A stretch of DNA of 64,000 nucleotides, from contig NZ_LZHV01000048.1 of the NCBI RefSeq assembly GCF_001667275.1, positions 1 to 64,000 on the forward strand, written 5' to 3'. Made by a program: the position numbers and the translations under genes. Below the pieces are notes generated by a model. It did not search any database. It saw nothing but the letters and a program-made list of their open reading frames with translations, and was not told the DNA's origin. This DNA comes from Mycobacterium sp. ACS4054 (GTDB lineage Bacteria; Actinomycetota; Actinomycetes; Mycobacteriales; Mycobacteriaceae). This document shows positions 53,168 to 63,111 of this stretch, in pieces (position 1 is the first letter of the stretch; each line of letters starts with the position of its first letter).

Positions 53168-54723
53168 GGGCGCGTCCCGCCGTCGTTCAGCGGTAACGAC
53201 CCGCTTTGACCGGCTTCGCGATCGTCACGAGCCAGCGCGTCGGCCAGCGCGCCCAACCCGGCCGCGTTGGAGGCCTTGACCAGGACCACGTCGCCGGGCT
53301 GCATCTCAGCCCGCAGCAACTCCAGCGCGGCGTCGGCGTCGGCCACGTTGACGGCCTCGACCCCCCACGAGCCCTCCATGACCGCTCCGTGGTGCATGGC
53401 GCTCATCGACCTCCCACTTCCCACGACGACCAGTCGAGACACATCTAAGCGCACCGCCAGCCGGCCGATGCGATCGTGCTCGGCTACCGCATCCTCGCCG
53501 AGCTCGGCCATCTCCCCCAACACCGCCCAACTCCGGCGCTTTTCGGTGGGCCCGGCCCCGCGGCCGTGGGCGATCCAGGCCAGCGCCTGCAGCCCGGCCC
53601 GCATCGAGTCGGGGTTGGCGTTGTAGGCGTCGTCGATCACCGTGACGCCGTCCGCCCGGGTGGTCACGTGCATCCGGTGCCGCGACACCGGCCCCGCCTG
53701 CGCCAGCGCGGCGGCCACCTGGTCGACGGTCGCACCGCATTGCAGCGCGACCGCGGCGGCGCACAGCGCGTTGGTGACCTGATGGTCGCCGTAGACGCCC
53801 AGCTGCACTTCGGCCGCGCTATTCATCGCGTGCAGGGTAAAGCGCGGCCTGGCCAGTGCGTCCAGCGACACTCCGTCCGCCCAGACGTCGCTGGGACCGG
53901 CATCGGTGTGGCTGGACCGGCTGACCCGAACCACCCGCGCCCGGGTGACGCGGGCCATGGCCGCCACCGCCGGGTCGTCGAAGTTGAGGATCACCACGCC
54001 GGACGGCGGAACCGATTGCGGCAGTTCGGATTTGGTGCGCGCGATGGCTTCCCGCGAGCCGAACTCGCCCAGGTGGGCGGTGCCGACGTTGAGCACCACC
54101 CCGACCGACGGCGTGGCGATGTCGGCCAGCGCGGCGATGTTGCCGGGATGGCGGGCCGACATTTCGAGCACCAGGTAGTCGGTGTCCCGCGTCGCCCGCA
54201 ACACGGTCCACGGGTGCCCGAGCTCGTTGTTGAACGACCCGGGCGGGGCGACCACCTCGCCCAGCGGCTCGAGCACGGCGGCCACCAGGTCCTTGGTCGA
54301 CGTTTTGCCCGACGAGCCGGTGATGCCGACGATGGTCAGCCCGCCCGCCACCAGCTCGGCGGCCACCGGGGCGGCCAGCTTGGCCAGCGCCGAAAGCACC
54401 GCGGCGCCCGAGCCGTCGGCGTCGTGCTCGAGGACCCCGGCCCGCGCGTCGGCGGCGCTCACCGGCGGCACCACGACGGCGGGCACCCCGACCGGCCGGG
54501 CGGCCAGCACGGCGGCCGCTCCGGCCGCCACGGCCGCGCCTGCGTAGTCGTGCCCGTCGGCGCGGGCCCCGGGCAGCGCGAGGAACAAGCCACCGGAACC
54601 GACTGCGCGCGAGTCGAATTCGACGGTGCCCGTCACCCGCAGCTCCGCGGCGGCCGCCGGCGAGATGTCGGCCAGCGTGCCGCCCACGATCTCGGCGATC
54701 TGCGCGACGGTCAGGTCGATCAT
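53164..54723 (-). CDS. murF: UDP-MurNAc-tripeptide--D-alanyl-D-alanine ligase
   Basis: MurF adds D-Ala-D-Ala to the UDP-MurNAc-tripeptide. The 519-residue protein starts [17 protein letters not shown] and has the P-loop [13 protein letters not shown], the Mur ligase motifs [12 protein letters not shown] and a C-terminal ligase domain with [11 protein letters not shown]. Codons upstream in frame lie within murE and are not used. It overlaps murE by 4 nt (ATGA). Confidence 0.95.
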   Translation of the reverse strand: MIDLTVAQIAEIVGGTLADISPAAAAELRVTGTVEFDSRAVGSGGLFLALPGARADGHDYAGAAVAAGAAAVLAARPVGVPAVVVPPVSAADARAGVLEHDADGSGAAVLSALAKLAAPVAAELVAGGLTIVGITGSSGKTSTKDLVAAVLEPLGEVVAPPGSFNNELGHPWTVLRATRDTDYLVLEMSARHPGNIAALADIATPSVGVVLNVGTAHLGEFGSREAIARTKSELPQSVPPSGVVILNFDDPAVAAMARVTRARVVRVSRSSHTDAGPSDVWADGVSLDALARPRFTLHAMNSAAEVQLGVYGDHQVTNALCAAAVALQCGATVDQVAAALAQAGPVSRHRMHVTTRADGVTVIDDAYNANPDSMRAGLQALAWIAHGRGAGPTEKRRSWAVLGEMAELGEDAVAEHDRIGRLAVRLDVSRLVVVGSGRSMSAMHHGAVMEGSWGVEAVNVADADAALELLRAEMQPGDVVLVKASNAAGLGALADALARDDREAGQSGSLPLNDGGTRP

Positions 54724-56270
54724 CGCCGCCCCTCCAGCGCCCGGGCCAACTCCACCCGATCGTCGAAGGGTCGGACCTCCCCCGCCGAACGTTGACCGGT
54801 CTCGTGGCCCTTGCCCGCGACCAGCACCACGTCGTCCGGGCCGGCCCACGCCACCGCGTGTTCGATCGCCGCCCGCCGGTCGCCTATGTCGACGACCTCG
54901 GCCCCACCACCGGCCCCGGCCGCGCCGGCCAGGATCGCGCGGCGGATGGCGGCCGGGTCCTCGCCGCGGGGGTTGTCATCGGTGACGACGACCAGGTCGG
55001 CCAGCTCGGCCGCGGTCGCGCCCATCGGCGCCCGCTTGCCCGGGTCGCGTTCGCCGCCGGCGCCGAACACCACCGCCACCCGGCGACCCGGGCGCGCCAG
55101 CGTGGTCAGCACCGCCCGCAGCGCGCCCGGCTTGTGGGCGTAGTCGACCAGCGCCAGGAAGTCCTGCCCGCGATCGATCTCTTCCATGCGGCCGGGCACC
55201 CGGGTCGTCAACAAACCCGGCGCGGCCTGCTCCGGCGAGACCCCGACCGCATCCAGAATGGCCAGCGCGACAAGGCAATTGGCGATGTTGTAATCGCCCG
55301 GCAGCCGGATGCCGACCCGGTGGCGCACGCCGGCGGGGTCGATCGCGGTGAACTCCTGTCCCCCGGCGCCCATCGGGATGACGTCCATGGCACGCCAGTG
55401 CGCGGGCTGGCCGGCGCCGCTGACGGTGATCGCGTCACCGGCGCGGGCGGCCATGGCGCGCCCGGCGTCGTCGTCGATGCAGACCACCACCTTGCGGGCG
55501 CGCAGCGGCGAAGCGGGATCGAACAGCTGCGCCTTGGCCTCGAAGTAGTCGGCCATGGTGGGGTGGAAGTCGAGGTGGTCGCGGGACAGGTTGGTGAAGC
55601 CGCCCACCGCGAATTTCGTGCCGTCCACCCGGCCCAGCGCCAGCGCGTGGCTGGACACCTCCATGACGACGGTGTCCACCCCGCGCTCGGCCATCGCCGC
55701 GAACATCGCCTGCAGCGCCGGGGCCTCCGGCGTGGTCAGCGCGCTCGGGACGTCCGCCCCGTCGATGCGGATGCCGACGGTGCCGATCAATCCTGCCGTC
55801 CGGCCGGCCGCGCGCAGCCCGGACTCGACCAGATACGTCGTGGTCGTCTTGCCCGAGGTTCCGGTGATGCCGACGACGGTCGTGCGCTCCGAGGGGTGGC
55901 CGTAGACCGTGGCGGCCAGGGCGCCGAGCACGCCGCGCGGCGCCGGGTGCACCAGCGTCGGCACGGCCGCCGCCGACGCGCCCATCTCCGCGACCCCGGC
56001 GGCATCGGTCAGGACGGCGACGGCGCCGCGTTCGATCGCCTCGCCCGCGTACCGGGCCCCGTGCGTCGACGCCCCGGTCAGCGCGGCGAACAAGTCGCCG
56101 GGCTGCACGTCCTGGGCGCGCAGCGTCACCCCGGTGATGGCCACGTCCGGCACCGCCGCGCCCCGGTCGGCGAGCACCGCGCCGACCTGGGGCGCCAGCG
56201 CGGGCAGGCGCGTTCCCGCGCCTGCGCTGGGACGCAAACCAGTGGGCACCGACAAACCTCCCGTCCACAC
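54720..56270 (-). CDS. murE: UDP-MurNAc-dipeptide--meso-diaminopimelate ligase
   Basis: MurE adds the third residue of the stem peptide. The 516-residue protein has P-loop [24 protein letters not shown], and DDNPRGEDP, the DNPR-type signature of meso-DAP specificity, which agrees with mycobacterial cell walls. The start [11 protein letters not shown] at 56270 is uncertain; a GTG at 56249 is another choice. It is separated from pbpB by about 260 nt holding repeats. M. tuberculosis carries additional genes (Rv2159c-Rv2162c) at this place. Confidence 0.95.
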   Translation of the reverse strand: MWTGGLSVPTGLRPSAGAGTRLPALAPQVGAVLADRGAAVPDVAITGVTLRAQDVQPGDLFAALTGASTHGARYAGEAIERGAVAVLTDAAGVAEMGASAAAVPTLVHPAPRGVLGALAATVYGHPSERTTVVGITGTSGKTTTTYLVESGLRAAGRTAGLIGTVGIRIDGADVPSALTTPEAPALQAMFAAMAERGVDTVVMEVSSHALALGRVDGTKFAVGGFTNLSRDHLDFHPTMADYFEAKAQLFDPASPLRARKVVVCIDDDAGRAMAARAGDAITVSGAGQPAHWRAMDVIPMGAGGQEFTAIDPAGVRHRVGIRLPGDYNIANCLVALAILDAVGVSPEQAAPGLLTTRVPGRMEEIDRGQDFLALVDYAHKPGALRAVLTTLARPGRRVAVVFGAGGERDPGKRAPMGATAAELADLVVVTDDNPRGEDPAAIRRAILAGAAGAGGGAEVVDIGDRRAAIEHAVAWAGPDDVVLVAGKGHETGQRSAGEVRPFDDRVELARALEGRR

Positions 56271-56400
56271 ACGTGGTCCTCATGATCGGCCATGACACCC
56301 TACCGAGAGGCGCCTGCCACGCAGGTGGGCTCGTCGATTGAGTGTGCGTTGTGGGCCTTGCGCGTGCGCTGAGGGCGTGATTCGGGCCCGACCTCCGCCC

Positions 56401-56433
56401 TCACCGCACGCTCGACGCCGTCACCGCACGCTC
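56401..56433. repeat. Short direct repeat between murE and pbpB
   Basis: TCACCGCACGCTC occurs at 56401-56413 and again at 56421-56433, a 20-bp period. It lies in the murE-pbpB gap (56271-56531), which holds no gene but also two copies of the dispersed TAG-linked repeat. Confidence 0.6.
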
Positions 56434-56453
56434 AACGTGCGGCCGCGCCTAGC

Positions 56454-56478
56454 GGCGACCCGCTTGCGATCGCCGCTA
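56454..56478 (-). repeat. Stop-codon-associated dispersed repeat, copy B (short form)
   Basis: On the minus strand this is TAGCGGCGATCGCAA joined directly to GCGGGTCGCC, lacking the variable middle seen in the other copies. With flanking bases it forms a perfect inverted repeat, CTAGCGGCGA at 56449-56458 against TCGCCGCTAG at 56470-56479. It lies 53 nt beyond the pbpB stop. Confidence 0.65.
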
Positions 56479-56489
56479 GGTGGCCTGGC

Positions 56490-56534
56490 GGCGACCCGCG
56501 GCGCCCGGCTGCGCCGCGCTTGCGATCGCCGCTA
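56490..56534 (-). repeat. Stop-codon-associated dispersed repeat, copy C
   Basis: It begins with the TAG stop of pbpB (56534-56532), then CGGCGATCGCAAGCGCGGCG, and ends GCGGGTCGCC. It differs from copy A (after trmI) at only about four of 45 positions. The stretch from 56519 to 56543, which includes the last codons of pbpB, is repeated at 56463-56487, so copy B may come from a local duplication. Confidence 0.7.
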
Positions 56535-58583
56535 GGTGGCCTGCAACGTCAGGGGCGGGCCCGGGTCGGGCGAGAGCGGCACGTTTTCGCGCTGCATCAG
56601 CCAGCCGGCGATGTTGTGGAACAGCGGGGCCGCCGAGTGGCCCGGCGTACCGTCCGCGTTGCGATCCGGGTTGTTCATCATGATGCCGATGACGTAGCGC
56701 GGATTGTCGACGGTGGCCATGCCGGCGAAGGTGATCCAGTAGACGTTGTCGAAGTAGCAGCCGCAGGCCGGGTTGATCTGCTGGGCGGTGCCCGTCTTGC
56801 CGGCCATCTGGTAACCCGTCACCGCGGCGGCGGGCCCGGTGCCCTGCTGATAACCCATCGGGTCGCGTTGCACGACGGCGCGCAGCATGTTGCGCACGGT
56901 CTGCGCGGTCTGCGGCGACACCACCCGCACGCCTTCGGGCCGCGGTTCTTCGGTCCGGGTGCCGTCGGGCGCGATGGTGGCCTTGACGATCCGCGGCGGA
57001 ATGCGCACACCGTCGTTCGCGATCGTCTGGTACATGCCGGCCATCTGCAGCAGCGTCATCGAAAGGCCCTGTCCGATGGGCAGGTTCGAGAACGTGCTGC
57101 CCGACCATTGGTCGATGGGCGGCACCAGGCCGGCGCTCTCACCGGGCAGGCCCACGTTGGTGCGTTGCCCGAGGCCGAATTTGCGGACCATGTCGTAGAA
57201 GCGTTCCGGGCCGACCCGCTGGGCGAGCATCAAAGTGCCGACGTTGGAGGACTTTCCGAACACGCCGGTCGTGGTGTAGGGCATCACGCCGTGCTCCCAC
57301 GCGTCGTGGATGTTCACGCCGCCCATGTTGATCGAGCCGGGCACCTGCAGCACCTCGTCCGGGTTGGACAGGCCGTACTCGATGATCGAGGACGCGGTGA
57401 TGACCTTGTTGACCGAGCCGGGCTCGAACGGCGAGGACACCGCCAGGTTGCCCAGCTGTCTGTCGCCCTGACGCCCGATGTCCTGCGACGGATCGAAGGT
57501 GTTGTCGTTGGCCATGGCCAGCACCTCGCCGGTCTTCGAATCCAGCACGACGGCCGAAACGTCATGCGCGCCCGAAAGATTCTTGGCCTGCTGCACCTGC
57601 TGCTGCACATAGAACTGGATGTCGTCGTCGAGCGTCAGCTGGACCGTCGAACCGTTGACCGCCCGATGCCGGTTTCGGTAACTGCCGGGGATGACGACGC
57701 CGTCGGAGCCGCGGTCATAGGTGACCGAGCCGTCGGTGCCGGACAACACCGAGTCGAGCGACTCCTCCAGCCCCAGCAGCCCGTGCCCGTCCCAGTCGAT
57801 GCCGCCGACGATGTTGGCCGCCAACGACCCGCCCGGATATTGCCGCAGATCTTGGCGCTCCGAACCGACCTCGGGGTACTTGTCGGAGATCGCGCTGGCC
57901 ACCGCGGGGTCGACGGCGCGGGCCAGGTACACGAACGTCTCGTCGCTCTGCAGCTTCTTCAGCACCGTCGCGGAGTCCGGCTTGTTGCCCAGCCGGGTGG
58001 ACACCTCCTTGGCGATGTCGCGCAGCCGCTGCGCGGGATCGGGCGCCACCGAGTTCTTGGCCTTGGCCTCTTCCAGCTGCTTACGAATCCGCTTGGGCTG
58101 CAACGTCAACGCGCGCGACTCGGTGGTGAACGCCAGCTGATCCTTATTGCGGTCGACGATGCTCCCGCGCACCGCCTTCTCGACGTCGGTGACCTTGAGC
58201 TGGCCCGCGGCCTGGGCGCGCAGCGTCGGCGCGTTGGTCACCTGCAGGACGAACAGCTGGACCGCCGCCACCACGACCAGGATCCCGATGGCCGCGTTGC
58301 CGGCCCGGTGCCGGAAGACGAACGACGCGCCGCGGGTGCCCGCCTGCACGAGCTGCCGGGTGCGCCGCTCCCGCGCCGAGTGACCGGTCGCCACCGCGTC
58401 CGGGGCATTCTTCGCGTCCTTGGCCTTGCCCTTGCCCTTGCGGAACCGCTTCGGTTCGCTCAGATCCTGCGCCTGTTGCTTCGCGCGGCGCTTGGGTTGC
58501 CGAATCCCCTTGGCGTCCTGCGCCTTCCGGGGTCCGCGGGTGGCCTGCGACCGGCGGGCCCGCCCGGAGTCGCCGCGGCTCAT
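56532..58583 (-). CDS. pbpB: Penicillin-binding protein PbpB (FtsI)
   Basis: PbpB is the class B transpeptidase of the division septum. The 683-residue protein has a basic N-terminal tail (about 1-88), a transmembrane helix (about 92-112) and the dimerisation/pedestal domain. The transpeptidase motifs are SxxK in EPGSVNKV, SxN in KSSNVG and KTG in AGKTGTAQ. The ATG at 58583 is the start; the open frame continues upstream through the next gene. It overlaps the FtsL-like gene by 4 nt. Its stop codon is part of a dispersed repeat. Confidence 0.95.
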   Translation of the reverse strand: MSRGDSGRARRSQATRGPRKAQDAKGIRQPKRRAKQQAQDLSEPKRFRKGKGKAKDAKNAPDAVATGHSARERRTRQLVQAGTRGASFVFRHRAGNAAIGILVVVAAVQLFVLQVTNAPTLRAQAAGQLKVTDVEKAVRGSIVDRNKDQLAFTTESRALTLQPKRIRKQLEEAKAKNSVAPDPAQRLRDIAKEVSTRLGNKPDSATVLKKLQSDETFVYLARAVDPAVASAISDKYPEVGSERQDLRQYPGGSLAANIVGGIDWDGHGLLGLEESLDSVLSGTDGSVTYDRGSDGVVIPGSYRNRHRAVNGSTVQLTLDDDIQFYVQQQVQQAKNLSGAHDVSAVVLDSKTGEVLAMANDNTFDPSQDIGRQGDRQLGNLAVSSPFEPGSVNKVITASSIIEYGLSNPDEVLQVPGSINMGGVNIHDAWEHGVMPYTTTGVFGKSSNVGTLMLAQRVGPERFYDMVRKFGLGQRTNVGLPGESAGLVPPIDQWSGSTFSNLPIGQGLSMTLLQMAGMYQTIANDGVRIPPRIVKATIAPDGTRTEEPRPEGVRVVSPQTAQTVRNMLRAVVQRDPMGYQQGTGPAAAVTGYQMAGKTGTAQQINPACGCYFDNVYWITFAGMATVDNPRYVIGIMMNNPDRNADGTPGHSAAPLFHNIAGWLMQRENVPLSPDPGPPLTLQAT

Positions 58584-59749
58584 CGGGGCGCACCCGGCGC
58601 CGCGACTGGGCCCGGCGCCACGGGCTGCGGCGTGAGCACCGGCGCCGCAGGGACGACGGGCGCGGCGGGGATCACCCCGCGCTGCACCGGGACCGGCACC
58701 TCCGCGGGCAGCGGTGCGGGCACCTGGCCGGGCGGCGGAACGGGCATGCCGCCCAACGGGATCGGCACCTCGGCGGGCGAGGGGGTGCGCGCGGGCCCGG
58801 CCGGCGCGGGCAGCCCCGGCACCGGCGCGCCCGGCGTGGGCATCGCGGCGGGGGCCTGCCCGGTGACGGGCGCCCCGGGCACGGCCGGCGCGCCCGGCAG
58901 CTGCGGCGCGGTCTGGCCCAGGTGCTGGCCGCCGAGCGTCGATGACCCGTCCGGTGCGCGCAGCAGCGCCTCGGGGCCGGACCGGGCGGGGACGGGCGCC
59001 GCCGGATCGGGTTGCAACCGGATCGGCACCTCCGCCGGCGGCGCCGGCGGTGCCGGGGGCGCCGGCGGGCCCTGTTCGGGCAGTTTGCTGTTCAACGGAG
59101 GGGGCGGCACGCCGTCGGCGGGCTTCGGTGTGCCGACCACCACCCAGTTCCCGGACGGGTCCTGGACCAGGTGCGCGGTGTCCCGCGTCGGGATCATGCC
59201 CTGTTTGCGGGCCGCTTCGGCGAGCGCCGGCGCCGATTCCGCCTCGCGCACATCGCGTTCCAGCGCCTCCTTCTGCTGTTGCAGCAGCCGGGTCTTCTCG
59301 CGGGCGTGACTCAATTTGTAGGAGCGCTCGGCGGAGTCCGTGGACAACCACAGCGTGAGACCCAGCCCGACGCCGAGCGCACCGATGACCAACACGACAA
59401 ACGGAACCTTGCTCGCCAGGGTGCGGGGCCGCAGGTCGATCGAGGCCAGCCTGGCCGCCAACCGTTCGCTCAGGCGGGGACGAACCACCTTGGGCGCCTT
59501 GGCCTTCCGCGCCTTGGCCCGGGCCTTCGCCTGACTCGTGCTCTTGGGCCGTGCCGGCCGCTCGACCGGCCGGGCGATGGGGCTGGTGTGCGGGCCGGAC
59601 TTGGGCGCGCGGCTCTCACGCGTGGGCGCCGACGCCCGCCCCGGCCGGGTCCGACGCGCCGGGCCGGGATCGGTCGACGAGCGGCCGCTCCGCCGGGCGG
59701 AGCCGCCGCGCCCGCCGCGGCGATTCGGCGTCTCCCGCTTTGCTTTCAT
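58580..59749 (-). CDS. Proline-rich bitopic membrane protein, FtsL position (Rv2164c-like)
   Basis: This 389-residue protein has a long basic cytoplasmic N-terminus (about 1-115), one transmembrane helix (about 115-135) and a short coiled coil ([20 protein letters not shown]). A Pro/Ala-rich extracellular half makes up the rest. It lies between rsmH and pbpB, where ftsL is located in other bacteria, and Rv2164c has been proposed as an FtsL-like protein. It overlaps both neighbours by 4 nt. Confidence 0.88.
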   Translation of the reverse strand: MKAKRETPNRRGGRGGSARRSGRSSTDPGPARRTRPGRASAPTRESRAPKSGPHTSPIARPVERPARPKSTSQAKARAKARKAKAPKVVRPRLSERLAARLASIDLRPRTLASKVPFVVLVIGALGVGLGLTLWLSTDSAERSYKLSHAREKTRLLQQQKEALERDVREAESAPALAEAARKQGMIPTRDTAHLVQDPSGNWVVVGTPKPADGVPPPPLNSKLPEQGPPAPPAPPAPPAEVPIRLQPDPAAPVPARSGPEALLRAPDGSSTLGGQHLGQTAPQLPGAPAVPGAPVTGQAPAAMPTPGAPVPGLPAPAGPARTPSPAEVPIPLGGMPVPPPGQVPAPLPAEVPVPVQRGVIPAAPVVPAAPVLTPQPVAPGPVAAPGAPR

Positions 59750-60903
59750 GCGTCGCCCTTTCCGGTTGCCTGCTGGACCCGTTGGACAGCTCGTAGTCGC
59801 ACCGCGGCACTGCGCGGATTGCGCTCCACCTCGGCGGCGTCCGCACGTTCGGCGCCGTGCGTCAGCGACCGGAATCGCGGCTCGTGGCCGGGAAGTTCGA
59901 CCGGCAGATCCACCGGCGTGCGGGACGCGACCGCGTCCGCGAACAGCCGCTTGACGATCCGGTCTTCCAGCGATTGGTAGGCCAGCACCACCATGCGTCC
60001 GCCCACGGCGAGCGCGTCCAGCCCGGCCGGGATCGCGCTGCGCAACGAGTTCAGTTCGTCGTTGACCGCGATCCGCAGGGCCTGGAAGGTCCGCTTGGCC
60101 GGGTGTCCCCCGGTGCGCCGCGCGGGGGCCGGGATCGCTTGGTAGAGCAGCTCGACCAACTCCGCCGTCGAGGTGAAGGGTGCGCGGGCGCGCCGGCGCA
60201 CGATCTGCGCGGCGATGCGGCGCGCGAACCGCTCCTCGCCGTAGCGGTGCAGGATGTCGGCCAGCGCGGCCTCGTCGTAGGTGTTGAGGATGTCCGCCGC
60301 GGTCAACGGCGACTCGGGGTCCATCCGCATGTCCAGCGGCGCGTCCTGGGCGTACGCAAAGCCCCGCTCGGCGCGGTCGAGTTGCATGGACGACACCCCG
60401 AGGTCGAACAGCATCCCGTCGACCGATGCCGCTGGGGCGTAACCGTTTTCGGCCAGCGCGGCGGCGACGCCGTCATAGCGGGTGTGCACCAGCGTGATCC
60501 GGTCGGCGAATCGGTCGAGCCGCGCCCGGGTGATCGCCAGCGCATTGGGGTCGCGGTCTAGTCCGATCAGCCGCAGCCCGGGCAGGTCGCTCAGGAATCG
60601 TTCGGCGTGCCCACCCGCACCCAGGGTGGCGTCGAGCAGCACCGCGCCCGAACCGTCGGCGTGGTGACGGGTCAGCGCGGGGGTGAGCAGTTCGACGCAA
60701 CGGTCCAGCAGGACGGGTACGTGCCCGAAGTCTCCCGAATCGTCAGCCACCGCAACACCTCCCCGGATCGGGCGAGACGCCCCTGCATCGAGGTCCCTGT
60801 CCGAAGGCACGAACCTGGCGTTGGGGAAGTACGCCAGGGTCGGTTCGGGCAGAGGCCACGTTGCACGGGCATGCGCCTCAGATGATGTCGCCGAGTGCTT
60901 CAT
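59746..60903 (-). CDS. rsmH: 16S rRNA (cytosine(1402)-N4)-methyltransferase RsmH (MraW)
   Basis: RsmH methylates C1402 of 16S rRNA with SAM. The 385-residue protein has an N-terminal extension of about 55 residues typical of mycobacteria, then [14 protein letters not shown] and [14 protein letters not shown] (SAM motif). [18 protein letters not shown] and [18 protein letters not shown] are also present. The start at 60903 overlaps the mraZ stop by 26 nt. Confidence 0.94.
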   Translation of the reverse strand: MKHSATSSEAHARATWPLPEPTLAYFPNARFVPSDRDLDAGASRPIRGGVAVADDSGDFGHVPVLLDRCVELLTPALTRHHADGSGAVLLDATLGAGGHAERFLSDLPGLRLIGLDRDPNALAITRARLDRFADRITLVHTRYDGVAAALAENGYAPAASVDGMLFDLGVSSMQLDRAERGFAYAQDAPLDMRMDPESPLTAADILNTYDEAALADILHRYGEERFARRIAAQIVRRRARAPFTSTAELVELLYQAIPAPARRTGGHPAKRTFQALRIAVNDELNSLRSAIPAGLDALAVGGRMVVLAYQSLEDRIVKRLFADAVASRTPVDLPVELPGHEPRFRSLTHGAERADAAEVERNPRSAAVRLRAVQRVQQATGKGDA

Positions 60904-61309
60904 CGCTGGCCGCGGAGAAGTTCTCTTCGTGGGTCTGTTGGTAGTCCTGCCAGGCTTGCGCGTCCCAGATTTCGAGGTAGTCGACCGCTCCGATCACCAC
61001 GCAATCCTTGGACAGGTTGGCGTAGCGCCGGTGGTCGGCCGACAGCGTGATGCGCCCCTGCGCGTCGGGATGCTGCTCGTCGGTTCCGGCGGCGAGATTG
61101 CGCAGGAACGCGCGGGCGTCGGGGTTGCTCCGCGAGGCCTTGCTCGCCCGGCGCGCGAGCTGCTCGAATTCCCCGCGCGGGTAGACGGCGAGGCTGTGGT
61201 CTTGGCTCTTGGTGACCATCAACCCCCCTGCCAGCGCGTCACGGAACTTGGCGGGCAGCGTGAGCCGCCCCTTGTCGTCGAGTTTGGGCGTGTAGGTGCC
61301 GAGAAACAC
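60878..61309 (-). CDS. mraZ: Transcriptional regulator MraZ
   Basis: MraZ is a DNA-binding protein that represses its own dcw operon. The 143-residue protein carries two SpoVT/AbrB-like half domains: [18 protein letters not shown] (about 7-24) and [19 protein letters not shown] (about 81-100). It starts MFLGTYTP at 61309 behind GGGGAGGTGAGCAGG. Three tandem TGGGG boxes 46-71 nt upstream fit its known operator. Confidence 0.96.
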   Translation of the reverse strand: MFLGTYTPKLDDKGRLTLPAKFRDALAGGLMVTKSQDHSLAVYPRGEFEQLARRASKASRSNPDARAFLRNLAAGTDEQHPDAQGRITLSADHRRYANLSKDCVVIGAVDYLEIWDAQAWQDYQQTHEENFSAASDEALGDII

Positions 61310-61345
61310 CTGCTCACCTCCCCTGTGGGGTCACCCAAACACTGC

Positions 61346-61380
61346 AGCCACCATACCCCACAATCCCCCACTCTGCCCCA
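61346..61380 (-). promoter_or_regulatory. MraZ operator (tandem TGGGG boxes)
   Basis: On the minus strand TGGGG occurs at 61380-61376, 61370-61366 and 61360-61356, exactly 10 bp apart, with a degenerate fourth box TGGCT at 61350-61346. Known MraZ sites are three or four TGGGN boxes separated by 5-nt spacers. The promoter of the dcw operon should overlap or adjoin them. Confidence 0.85.
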
Positions 61381-61522
61381 TTCCTGGAGTGTCGCGGCGG
61401 AGTTTTTCGGGTTATCCGCCACCTACGGCCGCTCCCATCCCGGCGCGGCGGCTTCCAGGGCCACGGCGCGCACCCCGGCGGCCGGAGGAAAACCCCACTT
61501 CAAGGCCTCGACACGGGGCCAG

Positions 61523-61560
61523 TGGGGCATAGTGGGGCCGCACGGTGGGGCCGGGTGGGG
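61523..61560 (+). promoter_or_regulatory. Second TGGGG box array, opposite orientation
   Basis: On the plus strand TGGGG boxes start at 61523, 61533, 61546 and 61556 (spacings 10, 13, 10). It lies about 145 nt upstream of the main MraZ operator and reads in the opposite direction. It could bind a second MraZ oligomer. No gene is present in 61310-61686. Confidence 0.5.
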
Positions 61561-61686
61561 CGTGGGTCCTGCGCCAAAGCTCGGTTTGGGCTCGATCCGG
61601 CGTCAAAACGGCATCGACCGCCCGGCGGTCGCCGGCGGTCCGGGCCGCGTCGGCGATGATGGCCCCGCCGGCCCGCTATGGGCATG

Positions 61687-61713
61687 AAAAAGGGGTAGCC
61701 GCGGGGCTACCCC
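61687..61713 (-). terminator. Intrinsic terminator after the DUF3040 gene
   Basis: On the minus strand GGGGTAGCC (61713-61705), a 4-nt loop and GGCTACCCC (61700-61692) form a perfect 9-bp stem followed by five T (61691-61687). It begins 19 nt after the DUF3040 stop. Such clear stem-plus-T-run terminators are rare in mycobacteria. Confidence 0.88.
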
Positions 61714-61731
61714 GATGGGTTGACGTTGCCG

Positions 61732-62136
61732 CTAGTCGTCGAAGCGGCGGCGGAACCGATCTTCCATCCGGCTGGTGAACGAACCCCCGCCGCCCTTGTT
61801 GCGGCGCTGGCGCGACGAGCCGGACGCCGATCCGGGGAGGTCGGGCCGGCCGGACAGCCGTGGGCCGGTGATGGCGAACACGACGCCGCCGAACATCACG
61901 ATGAATCCGAAGACGCTGAGGATCGGGAAGTTTCCGATCATGGTGGCCTTGAACGCCACTCCTGAGACCAGCATCGCCAGGCCGATGACGAACAGCGCCG
62001 CGCCCTGCAGGCGGCGGCGCGCGGTCGGCGCGCGGAACCCCCCGCCGCGGACGCTCGACGCGAATTTGGGGTCTTCGGCATAGAGAGCGCTCTCGATCTG
62101 ATCGAGCATCCGCTGCTCATGATCGGAGAGTGGCAT
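61732..62136 (-). CDS. DUF3040 membrane protein (Rv2169c-like)
   Basis: The 134-residue protein begins MPLSDHEQRMLDQIESALYAEDPKFAS, the characteristic N-terminus of DUF3040, followed by two transmembrane helices (about 43-64 and 68-88) and a Gly/Arg/Ser-rich tail. The function is unknown. The ATG at 62136 gives the length of Rv2169c. It is a single-gene unit closed by the terminator at 61687-61713. Confidence 0.9.
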   Translation of the reverse strand: MPLSDHEQRMLDQIESALYAEDPKFASSVRGGGFRAPTARRRLQGAALFVIGLAMLVSGVAFKATMIGNFPILSVFGFIVMFGGVVFAITGPRLSGRPDLPGSASGSSRQRRNKGGGGSFTSRMEDRFRRRFDD

Positions 62137-62440
62137 TCGTCCCTCCTTGCCGACAGTTTGACGCGTAACTATCGATAGCACGCGGATGCCCGTTGCGGGG
62201 GCAACTATTCGAAATGATACGAGGTCAATCTGTGCCTTACCACTGGTTCGGTGCCGATTCTATCCCCGCCCCGGCCGGGCATCAGCCGCAGCCGCAACGT
62301 CGGTGCGCTACAACCGGCTTGCCGAACCGGCGCGGTTCCTCGGTTGATTGCCGTGACCGCTCGTCGGGGAACCCGCCGCGGGTCCGATAATGACGGTGGC
62401 AGCGCGCCGTTGGACCACGGGATGAGGAGGGCACCGCGAG
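62137..62440. other. Intergenic region between the DUF3040 and GNAT genes
   Basis: A 304-nt gap between divergent genes. It should hold both promoters. No gene, repeat or recognisable operator is seen; the left half is somewhat AT-richer. Confidence 0.4.
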
Positions 62441-63043
62441 TTGGCGATATTCCTCATCGATCTGCCGCCCACCGATATGGAGCGCCGTCTCGGTGACGCC
62501 CTGAAGGTGTATGTGGACGCGATGCGCTACCCGCGGGGCACCGAGAACCAGCGCGCGGCGATGTGGCTCGAGCACATCCGCCGCCACGGGTGGCAAGGGG
62601 TGGGCGTCGTCGATGTCGAACTGGCCGAGGGCGCGCCGATCCCGCCGGCGGCCGAACTGAGCAAGGCGCCGCTGCTCGGCGTGGCCTACGGCTACCCGGG
62701 GGCGCCCGGGCAGTGGTGGCAGCAGCAGGTCGTCCTCGGCATGCAACGCGGCGGGCTGTCGTCCCAGGAGATCGCCGGCCTGATGAGCAGTTATTTCGAG
62801 TTGACCGAACTGCACATCCACCCGCGCGCGCAGGGGCGCGGGCTCGGGGAGGCGCTGGCCCGACGGCTGCTGGCCGGCCGGGCCGAAAAGAATGTCCTGC
62901 TGTCCACCCCGGAGACCAACGGCGAGCCGAACCGGGCCTGGCGGTTGTACCGGCGGCTGGGTTTCACCGACGTCATCCGCCGCTACCACTTCGCGGGTGA
63001 CCCACGGGCCTTCGCGATCCTGGGCCGCAAGCTGCCCCTGTGA
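62441..63043 (+). CDS. GNAT family N-acetyltransferase (Rv2170-like)
   Basis: The 200-residue protein starts at a TTG (MAIFLIDLPPTDMERRLGDAL) behind GAGGAGG at 62423-62429. The acetyl-CoA binding loop is ELHIHPRAQGRGLGEALARRLL (Q/R-x-x-G-x-G/A) and RLYRRLGFTDVIRRYHF follows. The M. tuberculosis homologue Rv2170 has been reported to acetylate isocitrate dehydrogenase; this is recalled, not shown here. It overlaps nothing and is followed by lppM. Confidence 0.9.
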   Translation: MAIFLIDLPPTDMERRLGDALKVYVDAMRYPRGTENQRAAMWLEHIRRHGWQGVGVVDVELAEGAPIPPAAELSKAPLLGVAYGYPGAPGQWWQQQVVLGMQRGGLSSQEIAGLMSSYFELTELHIHPRAQGRGLGEALARRLLAGRAEKNVLLSTPETNGEPNRAWRLYRRLGFTDVIRRYHFAGDPRAFAILGRKLPL

Positions 63044-63111
63044 CCGTCGGCTCGAGGGCGCGCCCGGGCGGACGTGCCGAGGCGGCGCGCCGCATCTGGC
63101 ACGATGACCTG

